From an uncultured Vibrio sp. (lineage in GTDB: Bacteria > Pseudomonadota > Gammaproteobacteria > Enterobacterales > Vibrionaceae): a stretch of DNA of 64,000 nucleotides. The notes under the pieces are model-generated. The model was given only the letters and a program-made list of their open reading frames with translations. It was not told where the DNA came from and did no database searches. Both the position numbers and the translations under genes were made by a program. The stretch is taken from contig CANNGN010000007.1 of the NCBI GenBank assembly GCA_947504195.1, forward strand, positions 62,001-126,000, read 5' to 3'. The first letter of the stretch is position 1. Each line of letters opens with the position of its first letter. Shown in pieces: positions 9,205 through 18,307 of this stretch.

Positions 9205-9789
9205 ATGTTCGACCATTTTATTGCTCTGGCTCTTTTCGTCTTTGTGTCTACTTTTTCTCCAGGGCCAAATAACATGATGTTATTGGCATCGGGTGCCAAT
9301 ATTGGTGTGAGCCGTACCATTCCTCATATTTTAGGGGTTGCTCTGGGCTTTGGGATGATGGTGTTTTTGGTTGGTATCGGAGTTCAAAATTTATTTGAGC
9401 ATTTTCCAGCTCTGCATCAGATATTAAATAGCCTATGTATTGTCTATTTATTATATTTGGCGTTTAAAATTGCAACGAGCAAACCATCATTGGAAAATCA
9501 AGACTATAAGCCGATGACGTTTTTATCTGCTGCAATGTTTCAATGGGTGAACCCAAAAGGCTGGTCAATGGCGCTAACCGCAGTGAGTTTATATAATCCA
9601 GAAGCTTCGATGTATGGTTTGATTTTAATTACGCTGACATTTGTCGCGATCAACATTCCATCGTGTACGACTTGGGTTTTTGCTGGAAAGCAAATTAGTC
9701 AGTTACTTAAAAGCCCGACGCATATTCGTTTATTTAATGGGGTAATGGCGGCGTTATTGGTAGGCTCTACACTGCCTTTGGTGCTGTAA
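9205..9789 (+). CDS. LysE/RhtB family amino acid exporter
   Basis: A 194-residue inner-membrane protein of about six hydrophobic segments. The family motif FSPGPNNMMLLASGANIGVSR is near residue 17 and FQWVNPKGW near residue 114. Length matches LysE/RhtB exporters, which expel lysine, threonine or homoserine lactones by proton exchange. An AAGGA site lies nine bases before the ATG. The divergent Lrp-type gene is its likely regulator; the 100-base gap between them must hold both promoters. The exported compound cannot be named. Confidence 0.9.
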   Translation: MFDHFIALALFVFVSTFSPGPNNMMLLASGANIGVSRTIPHILGVALGFGMMVFLVGIGVQNLFEHFPALHQILNSLCIVYLLYLAFKIATSKPSLENQDYKPMTFLSAAMFQWVNPKGWSMALTAVSLYNPEASMYGLILITLTFVAINIPSCTTWVFAGKQISQLLKSPTHIRLFNGVMAALLVGSTLPLVL

Positions 9790-10173
9790 TTTGAGATTGA
9801 TCGAATAATAAATTGAGTTAAATGTAAATCAATATCATTTTATAGATAAGAACATGCTTTCCATATATGAAGGGTGTGTTACTAATATTTAGTGACTAAA
9901 ACCCAGTTATTTATAATTCTAAAACTTTATGATGAATTTTGAATTGAATGATAATTTAATTCTAACCATCGCGATTCTTATTATGTTTACTTTGTTGTCT
10001 AAATACGTCTCTGTACGATCTCTCTATTCCTATATATGAGTAATCATGTGGGGGTTTTTGACGAGTTAAATATAGTTTTAACTTAACAAAAATTAGTAAA
10101 AATAATAAGTAAATTATAAATAGTAATAATAAATCATAAGAAATAAACCCTACATTTATATTATGGAGAGTGT
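9790..10173. other. AT-rich intergenic region before the fatty-acid transporter gene
   Basis: About 380 bases of very AT-rich sequence, with no gene or clear operator seen. A GGAG ribosome site at 10163-10166 serves the downstream ATG. Confidence 0.4.
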
Positions 10174-11541
10174 ATGAACACTACAACGTCGACACTTCAA
10201 AACAATGGATCGTTTCTCTGGAATTTTTCGAAAAAGTTTCAGTTTGCCGCCGATCGATATATTCCAGATTCATTCGTATTTTGCATCATTCTTAGCATTG
10301 TTATTTTTGCTATGGGATTGATTTCGGGTACTTCGGCCAATGATTTGGTTGATGGCTGGTATAGTAAAATATGGGCAATGAATGGATTTGCTTTTCAAAT
10401 GTCACTTATGGTGATGGTATGTGGCGCTGCGGCGAAGTCACCTCTTATTTCTGTGGGGTTAGAAAAAGTCGCGCTTAAAGTAAAAAGCCGAGTGGCAGCC
10501 ATTATTGTGTTGCTTGTATTTGGTCTTGCTTCAAGTGTGATTAACTGGTCATTTTCTTTAATTCTAACGCCAATCTTAGCAATGTATTTATCGAAAAGTG
10601 TGAAAGGGCTTCATTTCCCACTTCTTATTGCGGCGGGTTATTCGACAATGTTACTGGGTCAGTCTTGGTGTCCAAGTGCATCTGCATACGCCTTACTGGC
10701 GGGCTCGGATCATTTTCTTGTCGATAAAGTCGGAGTATTGCCGCAAAGCGAGACAACGTATAATCCAGTTAATACAGCTTTGTTCTTTTTGCTGGCGTTT
10801 GTCACCGTAATGATTACGCTTATGACCAAGGCGCCTGAATCTGATGTCATTTGCTATGAAGGCGAAATCAAAGCGCAGAAAGAAGAAGAAGTAGAAGATG
10901 AAACCCCTGCGGATAAGATGAATAACAACCGCGTTATTATGTATATTTTGGGCGCGGCAGGGCTATTTATTATTGGACAGTCAATTGCGAGTAAAGGCTT
11001 CCTAAATTCGTTGAACTTCAACTTTGTTATTTTTATGTTTTTGATTTTGAATGTATTTTTATACAGTACACCAGTCAAATTTACTAAGGCATTTGGCGAT
11101 GCGATCAAGTCAGCCGCCCCCATCATGCTGCAGTTCCCATTCTATAGTGGCATTATGGGATTAATGGCCGCATCTGGTATTGCAACGGATATGGCAAACT
11201 TCCTTATTCAGTCAGCTTCGCCAGGTACACTTCCTTTATTCTCTTATATTTCGGCGTCAGTAGTGAATCTGTTTATCCCATCTCAAGGTGGGCAATGGAT
11301 TATCCAAGGTCCAATTCTTATTGATGCGGCTCTAAGTATCGGTGCTGATATTCCGACTGTGGTTAATGCCTTTATTCTTGGTGATGAAGCCACCAACTTA
11401 ATTCAGCCACTTTATGTGATTCCAGCGCTTGCGTTGGTAGGCATGAAACTGAAACATGTTTGGGGGTTCATGGCCTTCATTTGGTTTATCTGGACTATTA
11501 TCACTTCATTAGGGTTGCTGATTCTTCCTCAGATAATGTAA
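10174..11541 (+). CDS. Short-chain fatty acid transporter, AtoE/TIGR00366 family
   Basis: A 455-residue inner-membrane protein with about 11 hydrophobic segments. The opening DRYIPDSFVFCIILSIVIFAMGL and the later INWSFSLILTPILAMYL, FIPSQGGQWIIQGP and GDEATNLIQPLYVIPAL are the conserved blocks of the AtoE family, thought to take up short-chain fatty acids such as acetoacetate or butyrate. A charged cytoplasmic loop (KAQKEEEVEDETPADK) divides the halves. No ato catabolic genes adjoin it, so the substrate is inferred from family alone. It ends at a strong terminator and seems monocistronic. Confidence 0.86.
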   Translation: MNTTTSTLQNNGSFLWNFSKKFQFAADRYIPDSFVFCIILSIVIFAMGLISGTSANDLVDGWYSKIWAMNGFAFQMSLMVMVCGAAAKSPLISVGLEKVALKVKSRVAAIIVLLVFGLASSVINWSFSLILTPILAMYLSKSVKGLHFPLLIAAGYSTMLLGQSWCPSASAYALLAGSDHFLVDKVGVLPQSETTYNPVNTALFFLLAFVTVMITLMTKAPESDVICYEGEIKAQKEEEVEDETPADKMNNNRVIMYILGAAGLFIIGQSIASKGFLNSLNFNFVIFMFLILNVFLYSTPVKFTKAFGDAIKSAAPIMLQFPFYSGIMGLMAASGIATDMANFLIQSASPGTLPLFSYISASVVNLFIPSQGGQWIIQGPILIDAALSIGADIPTVVNAFILGDEATNLIQPLYVIPALALVGMKLKHVWGFMAFIWFIWTIITSLGLLILPQIM

Positions 11542-11560
11542 ACCGTTCTCTTGAAAAGGA

Positions 11561-11594
11561 AACCTCAGTGTTGATGAAGCACTGAGGTTTTTTT
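11561..11594 (+). terminator. Rho-independent terminator of the AtoE-like gene
   Basis: AACCTCAGTG pairs with CACTGAGGTT across a 9-nt loop and is followed by a run of T, 19 bases after the stop. Confidence 0.92.
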
Positions 11595-11608
11595 ATGCAA
11601 TGTATGGA

Positions 11609-11659
11609 GGTCTGGTTTAGGGCTTGGTTTAAGGACTTGGTCTAAAGGCTTGGTTTAAA
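11609..11659 (+). repeat. Four imperfect tandem copies of a ~13-bp unit
   Basis: Units at 11609-11620, 11621-11633, 11634-11646 and 11647-11659 are variants of GGCTTGGTTTAAA, immediately after a terminator and before the porin gene. Slippage between copies could change their number. Confidence 0.8.
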
Positions 11660-11832
11660 GGGAATTGATGTGGCAATTTCTGGCGAAAAGAGAAATTTAT
11701 ATTATACTTTTTATAAACATAGCGCTTTAGGGTGCTATCTATTTATTCCTCTATTCAAGTAAGTGAGATTAAGCATATGGTTAGATTAAAAAATTGTTTA
11801 GGCTTACTTATGTTCGGTCGCCAAACTGCATT

Positions 11833-13083
11833 ATGAGCCCTTTAAAATACTCATCCTTTAACATAACCAAAACGCAAGTTCTGCTGCTCGCCTCTGGCGC
11901 ACTGTCGATATCTACATCTGTATTTAGTAGTGAATTAGATTTAGAGCGGTTTCGTGTACATGGTTTTGGCACGGTAGCAATAACTCAAAGCGGCAATGAT
12001 GAAATATACACACCTGACTATTTATCCAGAGACATCAGTACCGATAAAGTATCTTGGGATGAGTCACTTTTTGGATTGCAATTAGATAGCTCGATAACCG
12101 ACTCTCTTGAAGCCAGCGTGCAGCTCGTTTTTAGAAATCGATATGATGATGATCTTGAAGAAAATATTGAACGAGCTTTCCTTAAATATTCCCCAAATGA
12201 ATTTTATGCGCGCATAGGTAGGCTTGGGCTTGATGTCTACATGCTATCAGAGTATCGAAACGTTGGTTACGCTTACCCTTGGGCCCATGCTTCATTGGAG
12301 TTTTATGGTGCGTTTGGTATGGATTATTACGACGGTGCTGAAATTGGCTATCGTGTTCCAACCGATCTTGGGCACCTTCAGGTGAGTTTATACGGAGGAA
12401 GTACGACTCAGACGTCAGAAATGGCAGGTTATGTGGTCAAGCTTGATTATGAATCACTAGTAGGAACTACACTGCGTTACAGCCAAGATAACTGGACGCT
12501 CCATGCTGCGTTAGCAAACGCGACGCTAGCGTCAGATGTCGATTTTATCAACGAGTTGAGAGATGCCTTAGATCAATCGTCAGCATTCTGGAATGAAGCT
12601 GACTCCATTTCTTCTGACTTAGAAGTTGACGGTACTTCGGTAACATATGCTTCTCTTGGTGGGTTATATGATAACGGGGATTGGGTCGCACAATCTGAAC
12701 TGAGTTATGCCGATACCGAGAGTAAAGTGTTCCCAACATTTTACACCGGATATTTGAGTGTCGCTCGACGATTGGAAAGCATCACACCATTTATATTAGG
12801 AGGCTTTGTTGAACCCGTTGATGATAGAAGTATTTCATCAAATGCGCCTGTGTTTTTATCATCGTTACAAGATGCAGTCTCGAGCATCTACAGTTCAACA
12901 TTCGATCAAAAAAGTTTATCTGTTGGTGCGAGTTGGGATGTAGTGAACAACCTTTCGCTGACAGTACAATGGGACCGCACGTGGGTAGAACCTTATGGAG
13001 GTGAGTTGTGGAATTTTGATTCCGTCAACACAACTTCGGTGACGCTCGATACTTATTCTCTCAACTGCAGCTTTATATTTTGA
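11833..13083 (+). CDS. Outer-membrane porin-like beta-barrel protein
   Basis: From the preferred ATG the protein has 416 residues, beginning with a signal peptide (hydrophobic run ending STSVFSS before ELDLERF). The mature part is rich in alternating Tyr/Gly/Ser strands and acidic loops and ends with Phe (NCSFIF), as outer-membrane barrels do. The stretch FRVHGFGTVAITQSG and the repeated paired strands suggest a trimeric-porin-like or carbohydrate-porin-like fold without a firm family. A TTG-initiated longer form from 11794 would bury the signal peptide and is less likely. Its stop is two bases before the ATG of the next gene, so it heads a three-gene unit with a periplasmic protein and a diguanylate cyclase. 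Confidence 0.75.
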   Translation: MSPLKYSSFNITKTQVLLLASGALSISTSVFSSELDLERFRVHGFGTVAITQSGNDEIYTPDYLSRDISTDKVSWDESLFGLQLDSSITDSLEASVQLVFRNRYDDDLEENIERAFLKYSPNEFYARIGRLGLDVYMLSEYRNVGYAYPWAHASLEFYGAFGMDYYDGAEIGYRVPTDLGHLQVSLYGGSTTQTSEMAGYVVKLDYESLVGTTLRYSQDNWTLHAALANATLASDVDFINELRDALDQSSAFWNEADSISSDLEVDGTSVTYASLGGLYDNGDWVAQSELSYADTESKVFPTFYTGYLSVARRLESITPFILGGFVEPVDDRSISSNAPVFLSSLQDAVSSIYSSTFDQKSLSVGASWDVVNNLSLTVQWDRTWVEPYGGELWNFDSVNTTSVTLDTYSLNCSFIF

Positions 13084-13085
13084 TT

Positions 13086-13508
13086 ATGAAAAAGTTAGCC
13101 ATATTTTTGTTGATAGTGATCCACACATTTTTTCCGGTACAGGCCGGAGAGATTGCTGTGATTGTTAACTCTGAAAATAATGTATCAACGCTTTCAAAAC
13201 GTGAACTTATCGATTTATATATGGGTAAAACTCATGCTTTTCCAAATGGATTAAAAACCATAACCTTGGATCAAAATACGGACTCTAAAGTGAGACAAAA
13301 GTTCTATCATTCACTGGTAAATAAAAGTGTTGCTCAAGTTAATGCGTACTGGGCTCGACTGCTATTTACCGGTAGAGCAACCCCACCAAGAATTGCAAAT
13401 AGATCCGAAGAAATTAGACGGCTCGTTCAGGAGAATCCAAATGCAATCGGTTATATCGATAGTGATTTTCTCGATTCGTCGGTGAAGGAAGTTTTTCGTG
13501 TGGAATAG
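13086..13508 (+). CDS. Small PstS-like periplasmic binding-fold protein
   Basis: A 140-residue exported protein: signal peptide MKKLAIFLLIVIHTFFPVQA, then a short type II periplasmic-binding-like domain. The LSKRELIDLYMGKTHAFPNG stretch and the terminal AIGYIDSDFLD segment are typical of the short phosphate-ABC-substrate-binding-like proteins (PBP-like superfamily). It is about half the size of a true PstS and no ABC permease is present, so transport is unlikely. It lies between a porin gene and a membrane diguanylate cyclase and overlaps the latter by 11 bases. A role as periplasmic ligand-binding partner of that cyclase is my inference. Confidence 0.8.
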   Translation: MKKLAIFLLIVIHTFFPVQAGEIAVIVNSENNVSTLSKRELIDLYMGKTHAFPNGLKTITLDQNTDSKVRQKFYHSLVNKSVAQVNAYWARLLFTGRATPPRIANRSEEIRRLVQENPNAIGYIDSDFLDSSVKEVFRVE

Positions 13509-15099
13509 TCTTAAAAACACACTTGCGTACCGTGTCGCAGGCTCTGTGTTTCTATTGACGCTATTATTGACATTATTTCTAACTATTTTCTTTTATTTTC
13601 AACTGTATACAAAAGAAATCTCAGAGCAGAACTCTCGAATAACTCAGCTTGCTCACACCGTTGAAAGTAACGCAGCTATTTCTGCCTATCTCAATAATCA
13701 AGAACTCGCCCAAGAGGTTGTTAGTGGCTTAGCTAAAAATGATATTGTGGATATTGCGAGTATCGAAGATGATAATGATTTTTCAGAACAGAGTGGTACG
13801 TCAAATTCTAAGTCTTCGGTCTTACCCATCGTTTTTGAGTTACCTTCTCCTTTTCTAGTCGACGATATTGTTGGCCGACTAACCATTATTCCCAACCAAA
13901 GCTTGATTGAAAATAACGCGAAAGAGATCGCCATCCTGTATTCTGTGATCCTCTTTTTCTACTCTGCAATAGTGGTGTCCATGGTGACTTTTCTGGTGCA
14001 CCGGCAGCTGACTCTCCCGCTCGTTAAAATGAAGAAGGCTGTTGATCAAGCTGCGCCAGGAACAGATAAAACTCTCACGTATATTCACCGTAATCCTAAC
14101 GACGAAATTGGTCTGTTGGTTAATCACTCAAATAAGCTATTAACATCAATTTATGACACTTTAGAGCGGGAAAAAACACTTAGGAATAAAATTGAGAAAG
14201 TAGAGCGTCGCTACCGTTTGCTTTTTGAACAATCAAGTGTTGGGATTGCATTGGTGACACCAGAAGGGTATGTAGAGCTTTGCAATGAATCGTTCGATCA
14301 CCTTGTTCAGCATTATGTAAATTCAAAACATAAAAGTATTTCGGCGATACCCTTGGCAGATATGTTCATTAACCCCGATAGAATGAATGAAACATTAACA
14401 TTAGTGTGCCAGAACGACTGCGTAATGGCAGAAGATTTCCGGCTTAATAATAGTCGTTTAGAAGAGCGTCGATGGTTCCATTGTCTATTTTCATTAGCGT
14501 CAGAGGACCAAGGAAATCAGTTAATTGAACTGGTGATGTACGATATTTCAGAACGAGCAATGCGAGAGAAGCAACATCAATTTGAAGCTGAGTTTGATTC
14601 ACTGACAACACTTTACAACCGACGAGCAGCAGAGCGAAATATGATCGACTTGCTTGCTGAGGCTCAAGATCCAGAACACCAATGCGCGCTGATACTTATC
14701 GATCTCGATCATTTTAAACCGGTGAATGACCAATTTGGCCATGAAGCTGGAGACTTGGTACTTATTGAAACCGCAATACGTTTAAAAGAATCGGTAAGCA
14801 GTGAAGATCTGGTATGTCGTTGGGGGGGAGATGAGTTTCTTGTTATTCTTCGACATGATGTCGATCCTCTATCCGTTGAAAACGTGATTTCGACCATATT
14901 GAGAAATCTCATTAAACCTATCAATATCAGCCAATCAGAGCCCGTGGTTATCGGGGCGAGTTTGGGCGTTGTGCTAACGTCAAGACATGGAAACGACCGT
15001 GATACATTGGTGAAAAGCGCCGATGAAGCCATGTATCTGGTGAAGCAAAATGGGCGTAACGGCTACTGTATTTCAGGAGAAGACCCTGTTTTTAGTTAA
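13498..15099 (+). CDS. Membrane diguanylate cyclase: periplasmic sensor, HAMP-like, PAS, GGDEF
   Basis: A 533-residue protein. A TM near residues 12-35 and another near 148-168 bracket a short periplasmic domain. A HAMP-like linker follows, then a PAS domain (RYRLLFEQSSVGIALVTPEGYVELCNESF, from about 238) and a GGDEF domain. The catalytic motif is intact as GGDEF at 443-447 after FDSLTTLYNRR and LIDLDHFKPVNDQFGH, so it should make c-di-GMP from two GTP. The inhibitory RxxD site five residues upstream is absent (SSED), suggesting no product inhibition there. The GTG start overlaps the PstS-like gene by 11 bases, implying co-expression. No EAL domain is present. Confidence 0.92.
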   Translation: MWNSLKNTLAYRVAGSVFLLTLLLTLFLTIFFYFQLYTKEISEQNSRITQLAHTVESNAAISAYLNNQELAQEVVSGLAKNDIVDIASIEDDNDFSEQSGTSNSKSSVLPIVFELPSPFLVDDIVGRLTIIPNQSLIENNAKEIAILYSVILFFYSAIVVSMVTFLVHRQLTLPLVKMKKAVDQAAPGTDKTLTYIHRNPNDEIGLLVNHSNKLLTSIYDTLEREKTLRNKIEKVERRYRLLFEQSSVGIALVTPEGYVELCNESFDHLVQHYVNSKHKSISAIPLADMFINPDRMNETLTLVCQNDCVMAEDFRLNNSRLEERRWFHCLFSLASEDQGNQLIELVMYDISERAMREKQHQFEAEFDSLTTLYNRRAAERNMIDLLAEAQDPEHQCALILIDLDHFKPVNDQFGHEAGDLVLIETAIRLKESVSSEDLVCRWGGDEFLVILRHDVDPLSVENVISTILRNLIKPINISQSEPVVIGASLGVVLTSRHGNDRDTLVKSADEAMYLVKQNGRNGYCISGEDPVFS

Positions 15100-15100
15100 C

Positions 15101-15814
15101 TTAGGCCGCTTCTACGTTTGTGTATGTTTCGTAATAATAGTATTGCACGCATTGGTCAGCTAAGAGATCCAAAGAGTCCAAAGACTTTTCCTTTTTATCA
15201 CTAGAAAGAGAATCGAATGCTAGTGGTATCTCAGTACAACCCAATATTACGCCATCGGCACCGCGTGCGATCAGTGAATCAAAAATTGGCTCCATAAGTT
15301 GTCTGCCTTTCTCTACATCTCCAGATTTGACCGCATAAATGCCCTCCATCACCTGATTCTGTTCCGCTTCGGTTGGGGTAAGTACTTCCATGTCGTTTTC
15401 ACGAATCGCATCGGCATAGATATCGGTTTTAATGGTCGCGTTGGTGGCGAGAATACCGATGCACTTCATTTGTCGTCGTATCGCTTCGTTTGTCACTGTA
15501 TCTATGATGCTGATAAAAGAGGCATTGGTGGTGCTCAGTTTGTCCAACCAATAATGCGCGGTATTGCATGGAATAACGACTTTTGTTGCACCGGAATCTG
15601 TTAGAGAGGCAAGATTGTTTTTTAATACTTCCAGTGGATCTTCGCCCTGTTCGAGAATGCATCTTGTGCGATCTGGAATTGTTGGGTTATTCGATATAAT
15701 CATAGGGATATGTTCTTGATCTGAATTTGCCGGGCTTTTGTCGACGATGCGTCTAACAAAATCAACCGTTGCCATTGGACCCATTCCGCCAAGTATGCCA
15801 AGTTTTTTATTCAT
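15101..15814 (-). CDS. Aspartate/glutamate racemase family protein (RacX/YgeA-like)
   Basis: A 237-residue cytoplasmic enzyme. GILGGMGPMATVDF opens the fold; both catalytic cysteines of the PLP-independent racemases are present, in VIPCNTAHYW (about residue 83) and LGCTEIPLAF (about residue 193). The family interconverts L- and D-aspartate or glutamate, or has broader amino acid racemase activity. An AGGAG site precedes the ATG. It is divergent from a LysR regulator and close to a dicarboxylate amino acid symporter and its two-component system, which fits acidic amino acid use. Its stop is one base from the stop of the convergent cyclase gene. Confidence 0.9.
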   Translation of the reverse strand: MNKKLGILGGMGPMATVDFVRRIVDKSPANSDQEHIPMIISNNPTIPDRTRCILEQGEDPLEVLKNNLASLTDSGATKVVIPCNTAHYWLDKLSTTNASFISIIDTVTNEAIRRQMKCIGILATNATIKTDIYADAIRENDMEVLTPTEAEQNQVMEGIYAVKSGDVEKGRQLMEPIFDSLIARGADGVILGCTEIPLAFDSLSSDKKEKSLDSLDLLADQCVQYYYYETYTNVEAA

Positions 15815-15885
15815 AATAACTCCTTGCTTGAAACGAAATTTATCAAAGTTCGTCGTTGTTAAGAAATGAAATAATTGACATACTC

Positions 15886-15900
15886 ATGCAATAAATGCAT
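15886..15900. promoter_or_regulatory. Probable LysR-type regulator box between racemase and lysR genes
   Basis: ATGCAATAAATGCAT is a dyad (ATGCA/TGCAT) containing T-N11-A, the core LysR-type recognition pattern, 12 bases before the regulator's ATG. A TTGACA lies just upstream at 15875-15880. Binding is inferred from pattern and position. Confidence 0.6.
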
Positions 15901-15911
15901 AGGGTGGTAGC

Positions 15912-16811
15912 ATGACGAATATTGAAACGAAATGGATCATGGATTTTTTAAAGCTCGCGGAACTGCGTAACTTTTCAAAAGCCGCTGCAGAGCGAAATGT
16001 TACTCAGTCCGCGTTTAGCCGCCGAATTCAATCGTTAGAAAATGCTGTTGGCTGCTTATTGGTTAATCGAGATACCACACCGGTTTCATTAACCAGTAAC
16101 GGTATCGAGTTTCGTACCAGTGCACGTAGCATACTGATTCAACTGGAGGACGAACTTGAAAGGTTGAACGACCTAACAGTGCTTGGAAATCAAAAAGTGA
16201 GTCTGGTTGCGGGGCATTCAATTGCGACAGATATTCTTCCCTTGATGCGCTTCAATTTGTTTACTGAGGAAAAAGCGGTTGTTCTGGATGTTAGAGCAAT
16301 CGATATTGACGATGCGGTGAGTATGCTTCAAGAGAGCGCGTGCGATTTAATGTTGAGTTATAAAAACCCTCAACTTCATACTGAGTCTTATGTTGCTCAT
16401 CGACTTGGGCAATCGAGAATCTACTGTGTTACCGGCGTGGATCAGAGTTCTGAGCCTATATATCGCCTTTCACGTGAGTCTATTACCCCTTGGGTTATGC
16501 ACTCGAGTGGGAGTTTTATGGGAAGGCTTACAAAAGAGGTCAGTAACCAATATAAATTAAAGCCGATTTTTTCGTCATCGATGACCGAGCTGGTTAAAGA
16601 GTTGGTCTTACAAGGAGAAGGCATTGGGTGGTTACCTGAGCACTCCATTCGCAAGCAGTTAGAATCTGGGCAGTTGGTAGTCATTGATGAGTTAGATAGC
16701 GATAGCACGATGATCGCTGAAATATATGCGTATCGTTCGCAAGCGAAGTTGCCCCCTGCTGCGGAGCGAGTGTGGCAAAAATTGTGTGAATTTTCTAATG
16801 TCGAATGGTAG
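15912..16811 (+). CDS. LysR-family transcriptional regulator
   Basis: A 299-residue regulator. The N-terminal winged helix (FLKLAELRNFSKAAAERNVTQSAFSRRIQSLENAVGCLLVNRDTTPVSLT) is standard LysR, followed by a linker helix and a periplasmic-binding-like effector domain (VSLVAGHSIATDILPLM to EGIGWLPEHSI). Divergent orientation from the racemase gene, with a T-N11-A dyad between, suggests it controls that gene and itself. The effector is unknown; an acidic amino acid is a reasonable guess from the neighbours. It ends before a terminator shared with the symporter gene. Confidence 0.93.
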   Translation: MTNIETKWIMDFLKLAELRNFSKAAAERNVTQSAFSRRIQSLENAVGCLLVNRDTTPVSLTSNGIEFRTSARSILIQLEDELERLNDLTVLGNQKVSLVAGHSIATDILPLMRFNLFTEEKAVVLDVRAIDIDDAVSMLQESACDLMLSYKNPQLHTESYVAHRLGQSRIYCVTGVDQSSEPIYRLSRESITPWVMHSSGSFMGRLTKEVSNQYKLKPIFSSSMTELVKELVLQGEGIGWLPEHSIRKQLESGQLVVIDELDSDSTMIAEIYAYRSQAKLPPAAERVWQKLCEFSNVEW

Positions 16812-16820
16812 TAAAAATGA

Positions 16821-16854
16821 AAAAGCAGCCAAGTTCAATCTCGACTGCTTTTTT
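16821..16854. terminator. Terminator between lysR-type gene and symporter gene
   Basis: AAAAGCAG pairs with CTGCTTTT over a 16-nt loop, with T tracts on both strands, between convergent genes. Confidence 0.75.
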
Positions 16855-16871
16855 GGGGATTGTTTATAATA

Positions 16872-18155
16872 TTAAACGTTTGCTACTTTATCGGTGCTAG
16901 CTTCAGAGTTATAGACAGATTCATCCAGTTCTTTTTCACTCTTCGCAATAAGTAGAGATACCATCATATCGCCACACACGTTAACAGTTGTACGAGCCAT
17001 ATCTAGAATACGGTCGATACCCGCAACGATTGCCAACCCTTCGATAGGAAGACCAACAGTTGTTAAGACTAGTGATAGCATAATTAGACCAGCACCTGGA
17101 ACACCAGCTGTACCAATAGAAGCAAGTGTTGAGGTTAAGATGATGACCATATAGTCAGACATTTCTAAGTCAATGCCAAAGGCTTGAGCAATGAACAGCG
17201 CACAGACACCTTGGTAAAGAGCGGTACCATCCATGTTAATGGTTGCTCCTAGAGGCAGTACGAAACTTGAAACCCCTTTAGAGACACCGAGTTCTTCACG
17301 AGCCGCTTTGATTGTTGCAGGTAAAGTACCAGAGCTACTTGTGGTGGTAAACGCAACTGCTGCTGGATTAGTCAGAGCTTTGATGTAGCGAGTTGGGTTA
17401 AGGCGTCCAAATACTTTGACAACGCCAGAGTAGAATACGAGTACATGAAGAATCGATCCTAAGTAAGCAACCGCAATCACTTTAATTAGAGGAAGAAGGA
17501 TATCGAGTCCATATTTTCCTGATACCCAAGCCATTAAGCCGAATACACCGTATGGAGCAAACTTCATCACGAGTTCGGTAAGCTTATACATTGCTTCTGC
17601 TAGGCTCTCAAATACAGCAACCGCTGGCTTCGATTTTTCGCCGATTAGGTTCAGTGAAATACCTAATCCAATTGCGAAAACAATAATCTGCAAGATGTTA
17701 CCAGCAGCGAGTGCGCCAACAGGGTTTTTAGGAATAATATTGAGTAAAGTCTGAACAAGTGGTGGCGCATCTTTACCAGTAGCACCTGTATCTTGAGCGA
17801 CCATATTTAGACCTGACCCCGGCTCTAAAATAGCGGCAAGCAGTAGACCGATGGTGATTGCGACGGCGGTCGTTCCAAGATAGAGAGCAATCGCTTTCGC
17901 GCCGATTCGGCCCATTTTACGAGAGTCTTCCATCGAGGTAACACCGACAACCAATGAACAGAATATCAATGGCACAATCAACATTTTGATGGCATTGATG
18001 AATAGGGTTCCAATTGGTTTTAGTGCTTCAGCATCTGGCCCCATGATTGCGCCAACGATGACACCTAATATCAAGCCGACGACAATTTTTTTCCATAACT
18101 CTAAATTTTTCCAAAAACCACCACTGGATTGTGGCAGTGAATTGTTACTGGTCAT
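16872..18155 (-). CDS. Dicarboxylate/amino acid:cation symporter (DAACS, GltP/DctA-like)
   Basis: 427 residues from the ATG at 18155, which has AAGGA eight bases upstream; a TTG at 18173 is less likely. It is a polytopic inner-membrane carrier with the DAACS signatures TTSSSGTLPATIKAA (re-entrant loop HP1), PLGATINMDGTALYQ (TM7) and GIDRILDMARTTVNVCGD (TM8). In family structures the DRxxDMxRTxxNVxGD segment contacts the substrate's carboxylates and amino group, and the Asp here favours amino acids such as glutamate or aspartate over plain C4-dicarboxylates. A sigma-54 promoter and inverted repeats lie upstream, and an NtrC-type regulator gene is next, so it is probably induced by that two-component system. 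Confidence 0.92.
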   Translation of the reverse strand: MTSNNSLPQSSGGFWKNLELWKKIVVGLILGVIVGAIMGPDAEALKPIGTLFINAIKMLIVPLIFCSLVVGVTSMEDSRKMGRIGAKAIALYLGTTAVAITIGLLLAAILEPGSGLNMVAQDTGATGKDAPPLVQTLLNIIPKNPVGALAAGNILQIIVFAIGLGISLNLIGEKSKPAVAVFESLAEAMYKLTELVMKFAPYGVFGLMAWVSGKYGLDILLPLIKVIAVAYLGSILHVLVFYSGVVKVFGRLNPTRYIKALTNPAAVAFTTTSSSGTLPATIKAAREELGVSKGVSSFVLPLGATINMDGTALYQGVCALFIAQAFGIDLEMSDYMVIILTSTLASIGTAGVPGAGLIMLSLVLTTVGLPIEGLAIVAGIDRILDMARTTVNVCGDMMVSLLIAKSEKELDESVYNSEASTDKVANV

Positions 18156-18228
18156 ATTCAAATTCCTTTTCAAAGGTTAATCCGTTCGCACATTCGTTGC
18201 AGAATATGCGATGCCTATGACAAGAGAT

Positions 18229-18244
18229 TGCAAGCGGAATGCCA
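18229..18244 (-). promoter_or_regulatory. Sigma-54 (-24/-12) promoter of the DAACS symporter gene
   Basis: On the minus strand TGGCATTCCGCTTGCA matches the RpoN consensus TGGCAC-N5-TTGCA, with the invariant GG and GC separated by ten bases. The predicted start of transcription is about 18218, leaving a leader of about 60 nt before the ATG at 18155. The promoter points at the symporter and lies beside a gene for an activator that contains GAFTGA, the sigma-54 contact motif. Confidence 0.85.
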
Positions 18245-18307
18245 GTTATTATATGGCTGTAATGTGTTGATTTTATGGGGGAAAGGAAAATAGCGATATT
18301 TAGAAAA

